NCBI RefSeq assembly: GCF_001858325.1 | Contig: NZ_MBPP01000035.1 | Coordinates: forward strand, 1 to 46,626 | Origin: Marinobacter sp. AC-23 | GTDB taxonomy: Bacteria > Pseudomonadota > Gammaproteobacteria > Pseudomonadales > Oleiphilaceae | DNA length: 46,626 nt | Direction: 5' to 3' | In this document: in pieces, positions 1-8,947 of the stretch | How positions within the stretch are numbered: position 1 is the stretch's first letter | Layout of the letters: every line of letters starts with the position of its first letter | Position numbers and translations under genes: made by a program | Notes under the pieces: model-generated | Databases searched by the model: none | Seen by the model: the letters and a program-made list of their open reading frames with translations, nothing else | What the model was told of the DNA's origin: nothing

Positions 1-33
1 CCCCTTGCGGGGGAGGGGCCGGGGGAGGAGGGG
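1..33. repeat. GC-rich palindromic repeat, partial copy
   Basis: This is a CCCCTTGCGGG...GGGG element cut by the window edge. The same kind of element recurs at 8775-8813, 8886-8929, 10914-10957, 29814-29850 and 30504-30547. It lies downstream of flaG. The following bases to 131 contain a possible CACCGC/GCGGTG stem but nothing I can assign. Confidence 0.6.
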
Positions 34-131
34 CACCCAAAACCCAAAACACCGCCAGCCCCCTCACGGGAACAGCGGTGCTGAACAACCATTGCCAACA
101 TCAAATCAAAAGCGGCAACTATTTACACTTT

Positions 132-569
132 CTAAACCTTGATGTTAAACAACGTCAGCGGTTCATCCTGCTGCAATTTCTCTGCCAACCTTAACGCCAC
201 TTCATCGGGCATCTGCCGGACAACCTCTTGGGTTTGCTGATCAACCACCCTCACGATGGTTTGACCCGATTCGTTATCCACTTCAAATTGCAGATCCCTC
301 TGGACATTCTGAACATAGTCGTTCAGTTGTGATACCGCCTCATCCAATTCCTCTCGCTGCGCCTCATTTCGCTTCTGAAGCTGTTCAGCTTTTGAAACGT
401 TCTGAGCTTGAGTGGTCGATTGATTCGGTAAAACACGCCCAATTGATGAAGCCGCAAGCTCGGAAGCATTTCTGCCTTCGGCCTGAGATGACGACATTGC
501 CTTTGCCGGAACCTGAGCGCCAGAGCGCACAAGCCTTAATTCCGGGTTATTCAGGTTAACGTCATTCAT
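132..569 (-). CDS. flaG: FlaG family flagellar protein
   Basis: This 145-residue protein fits the FlaG family. The N-terminal ~70 residues are polar and low in complexity. The C-terminal ~70 residues carry the conserved block: a coiled segment with LNDYVQNVQRDLQF, then VVRQMPDEVALRLAEKL and a short hydrophobic tail. FlaG genes usually sit beside flagellin and fliD and influence filament length; the exact function is not settled in the family. It lies 69 bp downstream of a flagellin gene on the same strand, separated from it by a TTCG-loop hairpin, so it may be partly co-transcribed by read-through. The ATG is preceded by a GTGAGG-type ribosome binding site. Confidence is high for the family and moderate for the role. 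Confidence 0.9.
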   Translation of the reverse strand: MNDVNLNNPELRLVRSGAQVPAKAMSSSQAEGRNASELAASSIGRVLPNQSTTQAQNVSKAEQLQKRNEAQREELDEAVSQLNDYVQNVQRDLQFEVDNESGQTIVRVVDQQTQEVVRQMPDEVALRLAEKLQQDEPLTLFNIKV

Positions 570-601
570 AGCTCACCTCACTATGCTTTAACGGCGTAAA
601 G

Positions 602-621
602 CCGGAACCCGAAGGTTCCGG
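602..621 (-). terminator. TTCG-tetraloop hairpin after flagellin
   Basis: An 8-bp perfect stem (CCGGAACC/GGTTCCGG) closes a stable TTCG loop when read on the minus strand, 18 bp after the flagellin stop. The following sequence is only weakly T-rich, so it may be a leaky terminator or a 3'-end mRNA stabiliser between flagellin and flaG. Confidence 0.55.
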
Positions 622-638
622 TTGTTGCCGCTAGCTTT

Positions 639-2147
639 TTACTGCAGGAGAGACAGAACCTGCTGTGGACGGGCGTTAGCCTGTGCCAGTACGGAGATGC
701 CTGCCTGCTGCAGTACCTGAGACTTGGCCAGGTTAGCAGTTTCTGCCGCGAAGTCAGCGTCCAGGATACGGCTGTTGGAAGCGCTGAGGTTCTCTACAGA
801 AGTGCTCAGGTTGGCTATGGTGGACTCGAAGCGGTTTTGGATGGCACCGAGCTCTCCTCTCAGACTGTTGACAGATGTCAGCGCGGAATCAATTCTAAGG
901 ATTGCATCGTTTGCGCCATCAACTGTGCCAATATTTATGTCATCCAAGCTTCCGGAAACTGTAGCAGCCTCATCAAACTTGGCTAACAAGTCAGCGTTAT
1001 CCCCTCCGAGCACGATCTCATCAGCTGATGCAATTCTGAAAGAGTTGTTATCTTCGTCAAAAGTGGCAAAAACCCCCGCCGCCTGAGAGTTAACCGCCTT
1101 AACAAAATCATCAGCCGATTCGAACGTTCCAGAAATAGAAACTGCGTCACGATCCCCAACTTTAATAGTGAAATTACCATCCGCCAAGCTACCCGCCAAC
1201 GCCGCACTACCTCCAGTTGCCGCACCTACTCCCGCGAATTCTGGAGTTGTTGTATAAGCAGTAGTTCCAGTTACAGCTTCGGTGGAAGTAAAATCATTTC
1301 CATCTGCACGAACGATTGAGAGTGCGTCAGCTGCGATTGCCGCCTCAATCGTCGTGTTACCAGTTCCAAGATCTAGGGTGAAACCTTCTTTCGCAGTTTG
1401 CCCATCTGCCCCAAATTCCGCTGCGAATGCAGCAGCCATCGACGCATCAGTTACCGGACCAGAAACCTGCACGGTAACATCATTTGTAGCAGCAGCACTT
1501 GCAAGTGTAATTGTAAAGGTTGCATCACCAGACCCTCCTGCGCTTTCTGTTAGCACACCGAGCGCTTGGGTCGTTGGAGTTCCCTCAAAAACACCGGTGA
1601 GGTCACTCGCGCCTACCGTCGCTTTACTGCCGATATCGGCACTACGAGTGCTGGTATCAGTTCCCAAATTAATTGATATAGTCTCTCCAGCATTTGCGCC
1701 TACTTGAAACCCGGTTTCACCAAAGGAACCGTCTAAAACTTTCAATCCGTTAAAGGCAGTCTGAGACGATATCCGATCAATTTCTTCGATTCGCTGCTTT
1801 ACCTCATCGTTCAGAGCTTGACGGTCTGATGTGCTGTTAGTCGAGTTAGCCGACTGCACCGATAACTCCCGAATACGCTGTAGATTGTTCGTGATCTCAT
1901 TGAGAGCGCCCTCGGCAGTCTGAGCCAAAGAAATGCCGTCGTTAGCGTTTCGAGTAGCTACGTTCAAACCCGAGATCTGCGAACTGAACCGGGTGGAAAT
2001 CGCCAAACCAGCGGCATCGTCTTTGGCCGAATTAATGCGCAAACCTGAAGACAAACGCTGCAGTGCCTGATCGTTCATACCCTGGGACTTGCTCAACTGG
2101 TTCTGAGCATTCAATGAAGCGACGTTAGTGTTAATTCCGAGAGCCAT
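639..2147 (-). CDS. fliC: flagellin (first copy)
   Basis: This 502-residue flagellin is the subunit of the flagellar filament. The N-terminal D0/D1 region (about residues 1-170) has the [11 protein letters not shown] start, [20 protein letters not shown], and the ELSVQSAN segment that belongs to the TLR5-recognised region in gammaproteobacterial flagellins. The C-terminal D1/D0 region (about 415-502) has [14 protein letters not shown] and ends in [11 protein letters not shown]. The Ala/Thr/Ser-rich centre is the variable surface domain. There is no signal peptide, as expected for export through the flagellar type III apparatus. The ATG follows a GGGGAAG ribosome binding site, and a near-consensus sigma-28 promoter lies about 90 bp upstream. 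It is divergent from the second flagellin gene. Confidence 0.97.
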   Translation of the reverse strand: MALGINTNVASLNAQNQLSKSQGMNDQALQRLSSGLRINSAKDDAAGLAISTRFSSQISGLNVATRNANDGISLAQTAEGALNEITNNLQRIRELSVQSANSTNSTSDRQALNDEVKQRIEEIDRISSQTAFNGLKVLDGSFGETGFQVGANAGETISINLGTDTSTRSADIGSKATVGASDLTGVFEGTPTTQALGVLTESAGGSGDATFTITLASAAATNDVTVQVSGPVTDASMAAAFAAEFGADGQTAKEGFTLDLGTGNTTIEAAIAADALSIVRADGNDFTSTEAVTGTTAYTTTPEFAGVGAATGGSAALAGSLADGNFTIKVGDRDAVSISGTFESADDFVKAVNSQAAGVFATFDEDNNSFRIASADEIVLGGDNADLLAKFDEAATVSGSLDDINIGTVDGANDAILRIDSALTSVNSLRGELGAIQNRFESTIANLSTSVENLSASNSRILDADFAAETANLAKSQVLQQAGISVLAQANARPQQVLSLLQ

Positions 2148-2235
2148 ATTACTTCCCCTTCGACTGAAGTCGTTCTTTCATGGATAAGGTCTGGCGTTCT
2201 CTTTTTTGATTTGGAGCGCCGCCCTGTTACTTCAC

Positions 2236-2262
2236 TTAACGGCAGGGCTATCAGGTGCTTTA
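2236..2262 (-). promoter_or_regulatory. sigma-28 (FliA) promoter of the first flagellin
   Basis: On the minus strand the sequence reads TAAA, 15 bases, then GCCGTTAA. The FliA consensus is TAAA-N15-GCCGATAA, so the -35 and spacing match exactly and the -10 matches 7 of 8. It implies a late-class flagellar gene with an untranslated leader of roughly 80 bases. Confidence 0.85.
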
Positions 2263-2511
2263 GAAAAAGAGCGGGGGATTTTGTAAAAGAATGTAAAAGA
2301 ATAATCAGAAATACATAACGTTATGTTTTATTTGGTTTTTATTTTTAGTGTTTTCTCCAAAATTTCTGAAGCTACAGAGTCGCACACCTAGAAAAGCGGC
2401 AATCTAATTCCTGCCTGCCCCGCCAAAACTCTGGCTGGCACCTCTCAAGCTAATCAAACGCCAAAACAAAAACATCAGGCAATCAAACAGTTAAACAAAA
2501 AAACCAAAAGC

Positions 2512-2527
2512 TGGCACACACTTCGCT
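2512..2527 (+). promoter_or_regulatory. candidate sigma-54 promoter of the second flagellin
   Basis: TGGCACACACTTCGCT resembles the -24/-12 consensus TGGCACG-N4-TTGCW with two mismatches and correct spacing, about 100 bp upstream of the start codon. A GCCGGTAT at 2562-2569 resembles a FliA -10 but has no -35 at the right distance. The rest of the 478-bp intergenic region (2148-2626) is AT-rich and shows no gene. Confidence 0.35.
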
Positions 2528-2626
2528 TTACCTTTTCCAAACGATCCTTTAACGATTCTTTGCCGGTATGTTGCCTAAATCTACATGAGCAATGTGACCC
2601 GGCACCTCTGAGTAAGGAGATTAGAT

Positions 2627-4084
2627 ATGCCACAGGTCATTAATACCAACATTGCATCGCTGAATGCGCAGCGTAATTTGAACGCTTCGCAAACTCAGGC
2701 CAACACGGCACTGGAGCGATTGTCTTCCGGCCTACGCATTAACTCAGCCAAAGACGATGCTGCGGGTCTCGCCATCTCCGAGCGGTTCCAGTCCCAGATA
2801 TCTGGCCTGAACCAGGCTCAGCGCAATGCTAACGACGGCATTTCCCTGGCGCAGACTGCAGAAGGCGCAATGGATGAGATTACCAACAACCTGCAGCGCA
2901 TTCGTGAGCTTTCGGTTCAGTCCGCTAACGCGACCAATAGCATTTCTGACCGACAGGCACTGAACCAAGAAGTGCAGCAACGAGTTGAGGAAATTAACCG
3001 TATTGCCAGCCAGACATCCTTCAACGGGCTAAAAGTTCTGGACGGAACATTTGGAGTTCAAACGTTTCAGGTGGGAGCCAATACAGGGGAAACCATCGGA
3101 ATTAGTGGATTGGATTCTCGCGGGAGTCAATTGGGCGCCGTGGTTGGGCAGACTGAGAACTTTGTTACCGAGACAAAACCCATCCCCACTAGCACAAGCT
3201 CCATTGACCTGGCTTTTGCAACTACCGAAGGATCAGTTACTGTTGGGGGTTCTGTCCTTACCGTTAATTCTGGCGACCTTACTGACCTTGCTAGCCTTGC
3301 GACGGCACTGGAAACGCAATTTTCCACCGATAGCCTTGATGATATTTCTGTCTCTGCAGACTCAGGAGCGCTCACCTTTACCAATGCATCTGGAGAGGAG
3401 GTCAGTGCGTCCTTCGACCTGACAGATGCTGGCGCCCCACCCAAAACATTCAAGCAAAGCATCAAGGTAGTAGGCGGTGGTCTCGACGCCTTTTTCGAAG
3501 CTCGCAACACGGCCACATTTGATTTTCAGATAAATGGCGTTGCATTTTCAGCAAAAGACACTGGCTCACTGAACGATTTGGTCGGCGCAGTAAATGCTCA
3601 ATCAAACGAAACAGGGGTCAAAGCCAACCTGGACAAGACCAACAAAGAAATTATCTTCTCATCAGCGCTCGGTGAAAATTTCGATGTCTCAATAGCTGCA
3701 GATCTTGACGGTGACGCAGCAGATGACATCGGCTTCACCCAGCCTTATACGGCCGCCGCCAACACGATCTCATTAAATGATACAGATATCTCGACGTCCA
3801 AAGGCGCCGATCAGGCCATGATCGCGATTGATTTCGCAATTGACCAAATCAACGGTTTCCGCGCCGAACTCGGTGCAGTTCAAAACCGCTTCGAGTCCAC
3901 CATCGCAAATCTAGCCACAACCGCAGAAAACTTATCAGCCGCCAACAGCCGAATCCGCGATGCCGACTTCGCCGCAGAATCCGCCGAGCTTGCCCGTACC
4001 CAGGTACTCCAGCAAGCTGGTCTCTCGGTACTGGCCCAGGCAAATGCGAGGCCACAGCAGGTTCTGCAGTTACTACAGGGTTAA
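2627..4084 (+). CDS. fliC: flagellin (second copy)
   Basis: This 485-residue flagellin is closely related at both ends to the first copy: [15 protein letters not shown], the [20 protein letters not shown] block, and a C-terminus with [14 protein letters not shown] and [11 protein letters not shown]. Its central domain (about residues 170-390) is unrelated in detail to the first copy and includes a [13 protein letters not shown] segment like those in the variable domains of other flagellins. A strong AAGGAG ribosome binding site fixes the start. A perfect rho-independent terminator follows. Two flagellins with different centres imply a composite or switchable filament. It may be a glycosylation target, which is inference. 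Confidence 0.97.
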   Translation: MPQVINTNIASLNAQRNLNASQTQANTALERLSSGLRINSAKDDAAGLAISERFQSQISGLNQAQRNANDGISLAQTAEGAMDEITNNLQRIRELSVQSANATNSISDRQALNQEVQQRVEEINRIASQTSFNGLKVLDGTFGVQTFQVGANTGETIGISGLDSRGSQLGAVVGQTENFVTETKPIPTSTSSIDLAFATTEGSVTVGGSVLTVNSGDLTDLASLATALETQFSTDSLDDISVSADSGALTFTNASGEEVSASFDLTDAGAPPKTFKQSIKVVGGGLDAFFEARNTATFDFQINGVAFSAKDTGSLNDLVGAVNAQSNETGVKANLDKTNKEIIFSSALGENFDVSIAADLDGDAADDIGFTQPYTAAANTISLNDTDISTSKGADQAMIAIDFAIDQINGFRAELGAVQNRFESTIANLATTAENLSAANSRIRDADFAAESAELARTQVLQQAGLSVLAQANARPQQVLQLLQG

Positions 4085-4104
4085 AAGAAGCACAGAACCA
4101 TAAA

Positions 4105-4134
4105 CAACCGGGCCAAGCGCCCGGTTGTTTTTTT
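4105..4134 (+). terminator. rho-independent terminator of the second flagellin
   Basis: A perfect 9-bp stem (CAACCGGGC / GCCCGGTTG) with a 5-base loop is followed by seven T residues, starting about 20 bp after the stop codon. Confidence 0.95.
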
Positions 4135-4170
4135 AGCCACACCAAACTCACAAAGCCCCTCAAAAAAACA

Positions 4171-5577
4171 TCACACCCGAACAAACATCCCCTCAAACAA
4201 CGCCGTCCGCCGCATCATCTGTTTATCTTCCTGGCGAAACCGGGTCTGTTCCGGGTTCAACTCTATAAGCCCAAATATCCGGTAAAGGATCAGCATTCTG
4301 GAACTCAGCACCCATCTCACTTGGTCTTCCTCGCTCGCATAAGGCACGGGATAAGCAGCAAAAGGTAATCGTGGAAAGGCTTTAAGCATGTCCGTAAGGT
4401 ATTCCTGTACCGGCTGCCACTGGCCACCCTTTTCAGAAAGCAGCCAGAAACAGAACGGGCCAATGTATTGCACATCGTCCAGGCCCTCGCTGAAATCCAT
4501 CCAGGCCCAGTTAAACTGAGACAGTGCTGTAGAAAACATGTCTCGATAAAAAGTCAGCCAGCCTTTTTTTGCCAGGCGGGTTGCGGCGGTCTTTTTCAGT
4601 AGCAGGTAGCCTTTCTGCTTTTTGGTAAACCCAGCAACTTCCAGCAGCACACGGGAAAGGTGGACGGCCAGAACGTTTTCCTCTGAACGCGCTTTGCCAA
4701 ATCTGGCCATGGGAAAAACTATCTCTTCCCCGCCCGCCTGAATCATGGCTTGAACCTGCCGCAAAGGTAAATTGCCCTTGCTGGTCAGGCGAATGCCTTT
4801 GTCGCCCATGGCGTCGATCAACACCTTGGCCATGCGAATAACCGGCGCGGTATCAAGTGCCTGGCTCACGGCTTCTGCATTGAAAAGAGGTTTGAATACA
4901 GAAGGGCAATTCAGAGGGTTCTGCAATAATTCGTGCACCTGGTTCGGGCTCAGGCCACAGAGGTCGCTGGCTGGTAGCGGCGCATCGAAAGCGCTTTCAG
5001 CAAACAGGGCATGGCGCTCGAGAAGGTCTTCATTAATCTCGCCAAGATCCACAAACTCCGGATCAAACCACTCACCGCCCAGCCACTCCCGTACCGCAAT
5101 ATGGTCTGGGTGCGCCATATCCTCCATAATTTCTAAAAAGTTATAGAACCCCGGCAAACCCCCGATATCCTCCGGCGGGCACTGCCGCACGGCCTTTATG
5201 CACTGGGGCACGGGTTCGGAGGAATTAGCCGGCAGTATTTTCTCAAGCGTGATCTCATGCTCCCAGGAATCGCCGAAATCGTATTCATACTTCAGCGCTT
5301 GCCCTTCCCAGGCCAGCAAACTGGAAACCGGCACTGTGGATTCATCCACAAAATTCATCATGCCGTCAAAATCTTCGGCCAGGTCGCCTACCAATCTGCC
5401 ATCCTCAGCCTGGAACAAATGCAGATGCGAAGCCTGCCAACTCATCGCCACCTGAATAATCCGGTGAAGATCCTGAAAGGTTGTGCCTGGCTCAATCAAT
5501 AAGCGCCGCCAGATGGGTGGCTGCGCGCCGGTGAGTGATACTTTGATTTGGTATAGGTTGTTACTGCTTTTTGTCAT
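4171..5577 (-). CDS. PRiA4b ORF-3-like protein
   Basis: The protein is 468 residues from the ATG at 5577, chosen because an AGAAGG ribosome binding site sits just before it; an in-frame extension to 5682 has no such support. The first ~190 residues match the plasmid pRiA4b ORF-3 family: LYQIKVSLTGAQPPIWRRL near the start, then FQDLHRIIQVAMSW and a YEYDFGDSWEHEI motif, followed by CPPEDIGGLPGF. The biochemical role of this family is unknown. The remaining ~270 residues form a helical region I do not recognise, with no membrane segment or signal peptide. It is convergent with the second flagellin. Confidence 0.85.
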   Translation of the reverse strand: MTKSSNNLYQIKVSLTGAQPPIWRRLLIEPGTTFQDLHRIIQVAMSWQASHLHLFQAEDGRLVGDLAEDFDGMMNFVDESTVPVSSLLAWEGQALKYEYDFGDSWEHEITLEKILPANSSEPVPQCIKAVRQCPPEDIGGLPGFYNFLEIMEDMAHPDHIAVREWLGGEWFDPEFVDLGEINEDLLERHALFAESAFDAPLPASDLCGLSPNQVHELLQNPLNCPSVFKPLFNAEAVSQALDTAPVIRMAKVLIDAMGDKGIRLTSKGNLPLRQVQAMIQAGGEEIVFPMARFGKARSEENVLAVHLSRVLLEVAGFTKKQKGYLLLKKTAATRLAKKGWLTFYRDMFSTALSQFNWAWMDFSEGLDDVQYIGPFCFWLLSEKGGQWQPVQEYLTDMLKAFPRLPFAAYPVPYASEEDQVRWVLSSRMLILYRIFGLIELNPEQTRFRQEDKQMMRRTALFEGMFVRV

Positions 5578-5721
5578 GAAGCCTTCTGTAGTGGTCAAAT
5601 AAATCAGGCCGCCAAATGCGTGCTTCAAAAACGTCACGCTGCATGTCCAGATTAGACATGTCGTTCTCGCACTGTGTGCCATGATGATCCTGAGCCTAAC
5701 TCAAGCCATTGGCAATGGAAA

Positions 5722-5847
5722 TTAGGGCACCCAGAACTCGGCCTTCTGAAAAAAATCATCATCTAGCTCGGCAATATCGCTTGTATCAATCGCCTCATCG
5801 TCCATTTCAGCCAACCGCTTCCAGTCTGTTTTAGATGTTTTTCTCAT
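5722..5847 (-). pseudogene. truncated BrnA/CopG-type antitoxin stub
   Basis: This 41-codon ORF begins MRKTSKTDWKRL and continues with DTSDIAELDDDFFQKAEFWVP. That matches, from memory, the N-terminal half of short BrnA-like antitoxins, which normally continue into a ribbon-helix-helix (VTLRVD...WFK...GYQTRIN). Here a TAA follows directly after WVP, and the downstream bases do not resume the domain, so the DNA-binding half is missing. A strong AGGTGAGG ribosome binding site 4 bases before the ATG suggests it may still be translated. No cognate BrnT-like toxin is next to it. Confidence 0.6.
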
Positions 5848-6034
5848 ATAACCTCACCTCTCGCCGGGCCTCTCTCCTGAGGCATCTCTCTCAAAATACA
5901 TCACACATCCCTATATTTAACATGTATATAAAAACGACATTTGTGTAGACCTTTGGCTTTCCTAGCCATGTGAAACTTGGCAAGCCCCCCAGGGAATGGC
6001 AGTATATGCCAATCACTGAATCGGAAGCTTCAAC

Positions 6035-6316
6035 ATGGCAACTAGAAATATAGTTTTAACGGATCATCAGGAACACTTAGTAGGCACTCTTGTTAAAGTC
6101 GGCCGCTATCAGAATGCCAGTGAGGTTCTTCGGGAAGGACTTCGCTTGGTTGAAGAAAAGGAGCTCCAGCACCAGCAAAAGCTCATGGCTTTACGAGAAG
6201 CAGTGGCAGAGGGCCTACAGGATGCCGAGGAAGGCCGCACGATCAGCCTAGGCGTTGGTGAGGAGATCACCAACTACCTCTCCAGCAGGGCCTCTGAACT
6301 CACCCGCAAGGACTAG
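6035..6316 (+). CDS. parD: ParD-family antitoxin
   Basis: This 93-residue protein has an N-terminal ribbon-helix-helix of the ParD type (NIVLTDHQEHLVGTLVKVGRYQNASEVLREGLRLVEEKE) and a charged helical C-terminus that would wrap the toxin. It is followed after 6 bp by a ParE-like toxin, the usual type II toxin-antitoxin order with the antitoxin first. ParD normally binds its own promoter, and the AT-rich stretch 5900-5950 is the likely control region, though I see no clear palindrome there. The length is typical for the family. Confidence 0.9.
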   Translation: MATRNIVLTDHQEHLVGTLVKVGRYQNASEVLREGLRLVEEKELQHQQKLMALREAVAEGLQDAEEGRTISLGVGEEITNYLSSRASELTRKD

Positions 6317-6322
6317 ACTTTT

Positions 6323-6661
6323 ATGCTCCCACTATGGACGGTGGAATTCTCTCAACAAGCAGCCAATGATTTCGACGATATCATTCGACATACCTTTAAA
6401 AACTTCGGGCAGCGCCAGGCCAAAGGCTACAGTCAGCTAATCGGCCATAGTATTCAGGAACTGTCTGAATCGGGCCCGAGCCATCCTCTAGCGCAGGATC
6501 GCTCGGAATTGATCGCTGGTACTCAAAGCATGCACATCCAAAGACAGGGACATAGGGCAAAGCACATCCTTTTCTTTAAAACAGTTACCGAAAATCAGAC
6601 AAGAAAAATCGTAATCCTGCGCCTACTGCACAAATCCATGGATTTTGGCGAACACCTCTAA
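6323..6661 (+). CDS. parE: ParE/RelE-superfamily toxin
   Basis: This 112-residue protein has the ParE fold signature: WTVEFSQQAANDFDDIIRHTFKNFGQRQA near the start and a C-terminal HILFFKTV...IVILRLLHKSMDF that matches the beta-strand and terminal helix of ParE toxins. Family members mainly poison DNA gyrase; RelE relatives cut mRNA. It is slightly longer than the usual 95-100 residues. It overlaps nothing and is translationally close to parD. It appears intact. Confidence 0.88.
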   Translation: MLPLWTVEFSQQAANDFDDIIRHTFKNFGQRQAKGYSQLIGHSIQELSESGPSHPLAQDRSELIAGTQSMHIQRQGHRAKHILFFKTVTENQTRKIVILRLLHKSMDFGEHL

Positions 6662-6768
6662 TCTGGCACATCTTTCGCAACACCCCACTTAAAGCACAGC
6701 AAACCACCAAAAAACTGCAGGCCTTTGCCGCAACTTTTTAGCGCAGCGGCAGGTAAATGAGGTATCCC

Positions 6769-8768
6769 ATGCAAGCCAAACATCATACTCAGGAATTCCA
6801 TACCCAACAGGCACAGGCGGCTCGCCTGCTTCTGCAAGCCAACCTTGCGTACGGCGAATCCAACAGCGGTGCGCTTAGCCATATTCAGCGCCTGCAGGCG
6901 CGGCAGGAATGCCGTGGGTATCTGGAAGAGGTGATTGCGCTTGAACCACACAGCGCCTCTGCCCTGGGATTGTTAGGGCGCGTGGAGATGGACGACGGAC
7001 AGCTTGAAAAAGCCACATCCTGTTCAGCGCAAGCCTGGACATGCAGCCTGGCCAAACACAGCAATACGCCAACCTGGGCTACTGGGCTTTGAAAACCGAG
7101 CGCCCCGCATTGGCCGAGCAGCACTTCCTGCAGGCACTGGACTGCGACCGGCAATCCGCCGCCGCTTTTTGCGGTGTGGCCCACGCCAAGCGGTTGCAAG
7201 GGCAGTTTGATGTAGCCTACCTGCACTACCGTAAGCTGCTCGAAGCCGGCGCGGAATGGGATTCGGTATACAGCGGCATGCTCACCTGTGCGCAACATCT
7301 CGCCGTACACAAAGCAGATAGTAACCTGGCTCTCGATGCTATTGCCCTGCTAAAACACGAAGGCTTGCCCCACCAGGAAATCGGGCGATTTGTGGCGGCC
7401 ATTATCCGTCAGCAATACGATTTGGATAACCCACAGGCCGAAATTTTTCTCGATGCCGCCAGCGAAGATGAGCTGCTGATCCTGGCGTTGAAAAAAACCC
7501 TGATGCCAGACCCAGCCGTGGAAGAACTTGTAGCCATGCTGCGCCGAGCCATTCTGGCAGAAGTGGCCAAAACGGTAGAGCTGCGCGATGAACTTCAGCA
7601 ACTCACACTCGCCATTGCAGAATACGCAGACCGCACAGGCTATGCATTAACCGCAGAGGATGACGAAGAGCGCGTCGTGGAAGCCGTTAACGACAGCCTG
7701 AAAGCACAACTGGTAATGGGTGAATCCCAAGACGCCTTAACCGGCTCACTGATGATCAGCACCATGTACGGCGCCCTATTTCATCAGGATTTTGCCGTAC
7801 AGCTAGGGCAGTGGAACCTGGTGGACTGGCCGCTGTCGCTTCAGCCGGTACTTGCCGCCAGCTATTATCACCGAGCAGAAGAAGAAGGCATCAAACAGTG
7901 CTTTGATGAAAAAGCAGAAGAACTGTGCCTGGACAAAACAGACGTGCCGCAAGCCTGGCCAGCTTGGTCGAAACTGGCCTATCGCACCGAAAGCAGCCTG
8001 AAAACCCTGATGGCGACAGAGCTTGGATTGGCCACAGACAAACTACCAGACACCTTACGCGTTATCGTATGTGGCGCCCAATCCGGCCAGCGAGCCATGG
8101 AACTCGCCCGCTACCTGGCAGATGTGGAAGTCATCGCCGTGGATGAATCCCTGGCCAACATCGCCAAAGCCACACGCATGGCCGCGGAATCCGAGATCAA
8201 CAACATTGTGTTCTGGCCCTGGTCTATCGCCCAGCAGTTTGTGGCAGATGGCCATCAAGTAAACTGGGTAGAAGTCGGCCGCCTCCCCTCGCCAGCCATG
8301 ATCGAACTTTCTTTAGCTGCCCTGGTGAACAGCGCAGCCGGTTCTGGCGCCATTGTGCATCTGCATACGGCCATAGCTGAACAAACAACAGGCGACCGCC
8401 AGATGCGGAAATTGATTGCAGAACACGGCCTACAGCCAACCCGCCCTACCTTGCGCCAACTTCGTAAAATGGTGCTAACCAACCGGCAAGATGCCACCTG
8501 GCAAGAACTCGCCCATGAGGATGATTTCTATAGCCTGGGCGGCTGCCGTGATCGCTGGTTTCGGCCACAGGATAAGGCCCAACTTAAAGACCTGATGGCG
8601 ATGGTGAGTAATGAGGTGGAGTGGAAGCTAATTAAAGCCCGTGATGAGGATGGCCATAGCTTGGCAACCAAGCCCGTGCAAACGCAGATTCAGGCGGAAG
8701 TTCTGGGGAGTGAAGTGCAGAGCTTGATGGGGCAGAATTTGAGTGTTTACTTTCAACGGCGGCGGTGA
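6769..8768 (+). pseudogene. TPR protein with methyltransferase-like domain, frameshifted
   Basis: Two reading frames join into one protein of about 665 residues. The first (from 6769, where a TGAGG site precedes the ATG) covers TPR-like helices with YLEEVIALEPHSASALGLLGRVEMDDGQLEKA. The second resumes at about 7011 with HILFSASLDMQPGQTQQYANLGYWAL. Restoring one C in the GCCACATCC stretch near 7011 rejoins them exactly, so this is either a sequencing indel or a recent mutation. The central part is helical. Positions about 8050-8400 encode a Rossmann-type segment, RVIVCGAQSGQRAMEL followed by VEVIAVDESLANI, resembling motif I of class I SAM-dependent methyltransferases but without an obvious catalytic motif. 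Its position between flagellin genes and sugar genes suggests a surface-structure role, which is inference. Confidence 0.65.
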
Positions 8769-8774
8769 GTGATG

Positions 8775-8929
8775 CCCCCTCTCCCCAACCCCTCTCCCGC
8801 TAGGGGCGAGGGGCTTTTACTGCCTTGGCCTCTGGCTGAGGGGGGGGCTGGATTAATTGCACACTCTCAGGCCTCGGATGTGTAGCTCCCCTCACCCCTT
8901 GCGGGAGAGGGGCCGGGGGAGAGGGGTAA
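8775..8929. repeat. inverted pair of GC-rich palindromic repeats
   Basis: Two copies of the CCCTCTCCC...GGGAGAGGG element lie head to head at 8775-8813 and 8886-8929, separated by about 70 bp. This fills the gap between two convergent genes, the usual place for REP-like pairs. Such pairs can fold into a long hairpin and may act as a bidirectional terminator. Confidence 0.75.
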
Positions 8930-8947
8930 GCATCTGCAATGCTCTCA

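Noticed and set aside
5561..5659. A 32-codon ORF (MSNLDMQRDVFEARIW...) overlapping the start of the PRiA4b ORF-3-like gene
   Set aside because: It has only a weak ribosome binding site and no known homologue. It could be a leader peptide, but I cannot support it.
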